Positions 14,009-14,100 of a DNA stretch of 14,100 bases are shown piece by piece. Below the pieces are notes generated by a model that was not told the origin of the DNA, made no database searches, and saw only the letters and a program-made list of their open reading frames with translations. Location of the stretch: assembly GCA_028278125.1 (NCBI GenBank), contig JANQEY010000140.1, positions 1 through 14,100 on the forward strand. The letters are read 5' to 3'. Every line of letters starts with the position of its first letter. Position 1 is the stretch's first letter. A program made the position numbers and the translations under genes. This DNA comes from a bacterium. GTDB lineage: Bacteria > Electryoneota > Electryoneia > Electryoneales > Electryoneaceae.

Positions 14009-14100
14009 GTGAACTCCACTGACATAGTTGTCATTATCCTCTACCTCCTGGCAATCTTCAGCGTAGGACTGGCGTTCACCAGGCGTGCTCATAAAAACAC
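14009..14100 (+). CDS. N-terminus of a sodium:solute symporter (SSS family), cut by the window end
   Basis: From GTG 14009 the frame stays open to the end of the window (30 codons). It reads a short polar start, then the hydrophobic helix DIVVIILYLLAIFSVGLAF, then TRRAHKN. The order of an acidic residue, first helix with a glycine near its end and an RRA(x)K turn is characteristic of SSS family N-termini (compare DxxVIxxYLxxxxxxGxxxSRR). Only helix 1 is visible, so substrate and length are unknown. The six-base gap to the EIIA gene suggests one operon. The ribosome binding site is weak (GGA at 13996). Confidence 0.65.
   Translation, partial: MNSTDIVVIILYLLAIFSVGLAFTRRAHKN

Overview
The window looks like a stretch of chromosome from a mid-GC, probably Gram-negative heterotroph of a poorly sampled bacterial lineage. 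The content (GlcF-like Fe-S oxidoreductase, acyl-CoA dehydrogenase, thiolase, 3-hydroxyacyl-CoA dehydrogenase, M32 carboxypeptidase, PTS EIIA next to a sodium:solute symporter) fits an organism living on fatty or organic acids and peptides. Nothing here fixes the taxon. No rRNA, tRNA, CRISPR array, transposase or phage gene was seen.

Layout. (1) 1-2585: possible tail of a truncated upstream gene, a GlcF-type iron-sulfur protein and a short-chain acyl-CoA dehydrogenase (acd), all on the + strand. (2) 2586-3035: gene-free, with two hairpins of a shared design, a GTAG-footed REP-like palindrome, an in-frame 37-codon decayed copy of the 3' end of acd, and a strong terminator. (3) 3036-5114: the odd gene of the window, a 692-residue KAP-type P-loop NTPase fused to a C-terminal formylglycine-generating-enzyme (FGE/SUMF1) fold. 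It is clearly more AT-rich than its neighbours and is bracketed by two terminators with the same stem start. (4) 5276-6784: M32 carboxypeptidase, followed by a cluster of four hairpins (6802-6977). (5) 7171-9725: metallo-beta-lactamase-fold hydrolase, a saccharopine-dehydrogenase-like oxidoreductase and a small four-helix membrane protein. (6) 9910-12032: thiolase and 3-hydroxybutyryl-CoA dehydrogenase, a beta-oxidation/C4 pair that fits functionally with acd. (7) 12289-12897: a minus-strand NYN (LabA/DUF88) putative nuclease. (8) 12898-13534: a long AT-rich intergenic region with a palindrome and three CTAACA hexamers spaced exactly 11 bp apart, resembling a PhoB/PhoP-type response-regulator site. 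(9) 13535-14100: a PTS EIIA-domain protein and the start of a sodium:solute symporter running off the window.

How the genes work together. acd, thiolase and hbd supply three of the four beta-oxidation steps; an enoyl-CoA hydratase is not in the window. The GlcF-like protein would be an electron-carrying partner of an FAD-linked oxidase that probably lies upstream. EIIA and the symporter look like one regulatory/transport unit. The KAP-FGE protein does not belong to the metabolic theme. Its architecture (NTPase plus FGE/C-type-lectin fold lacking one catalytic cysteine), base composition and scarred insertion site make it the best candidate for an undescribed accessory, possibly defence or sensing, module.
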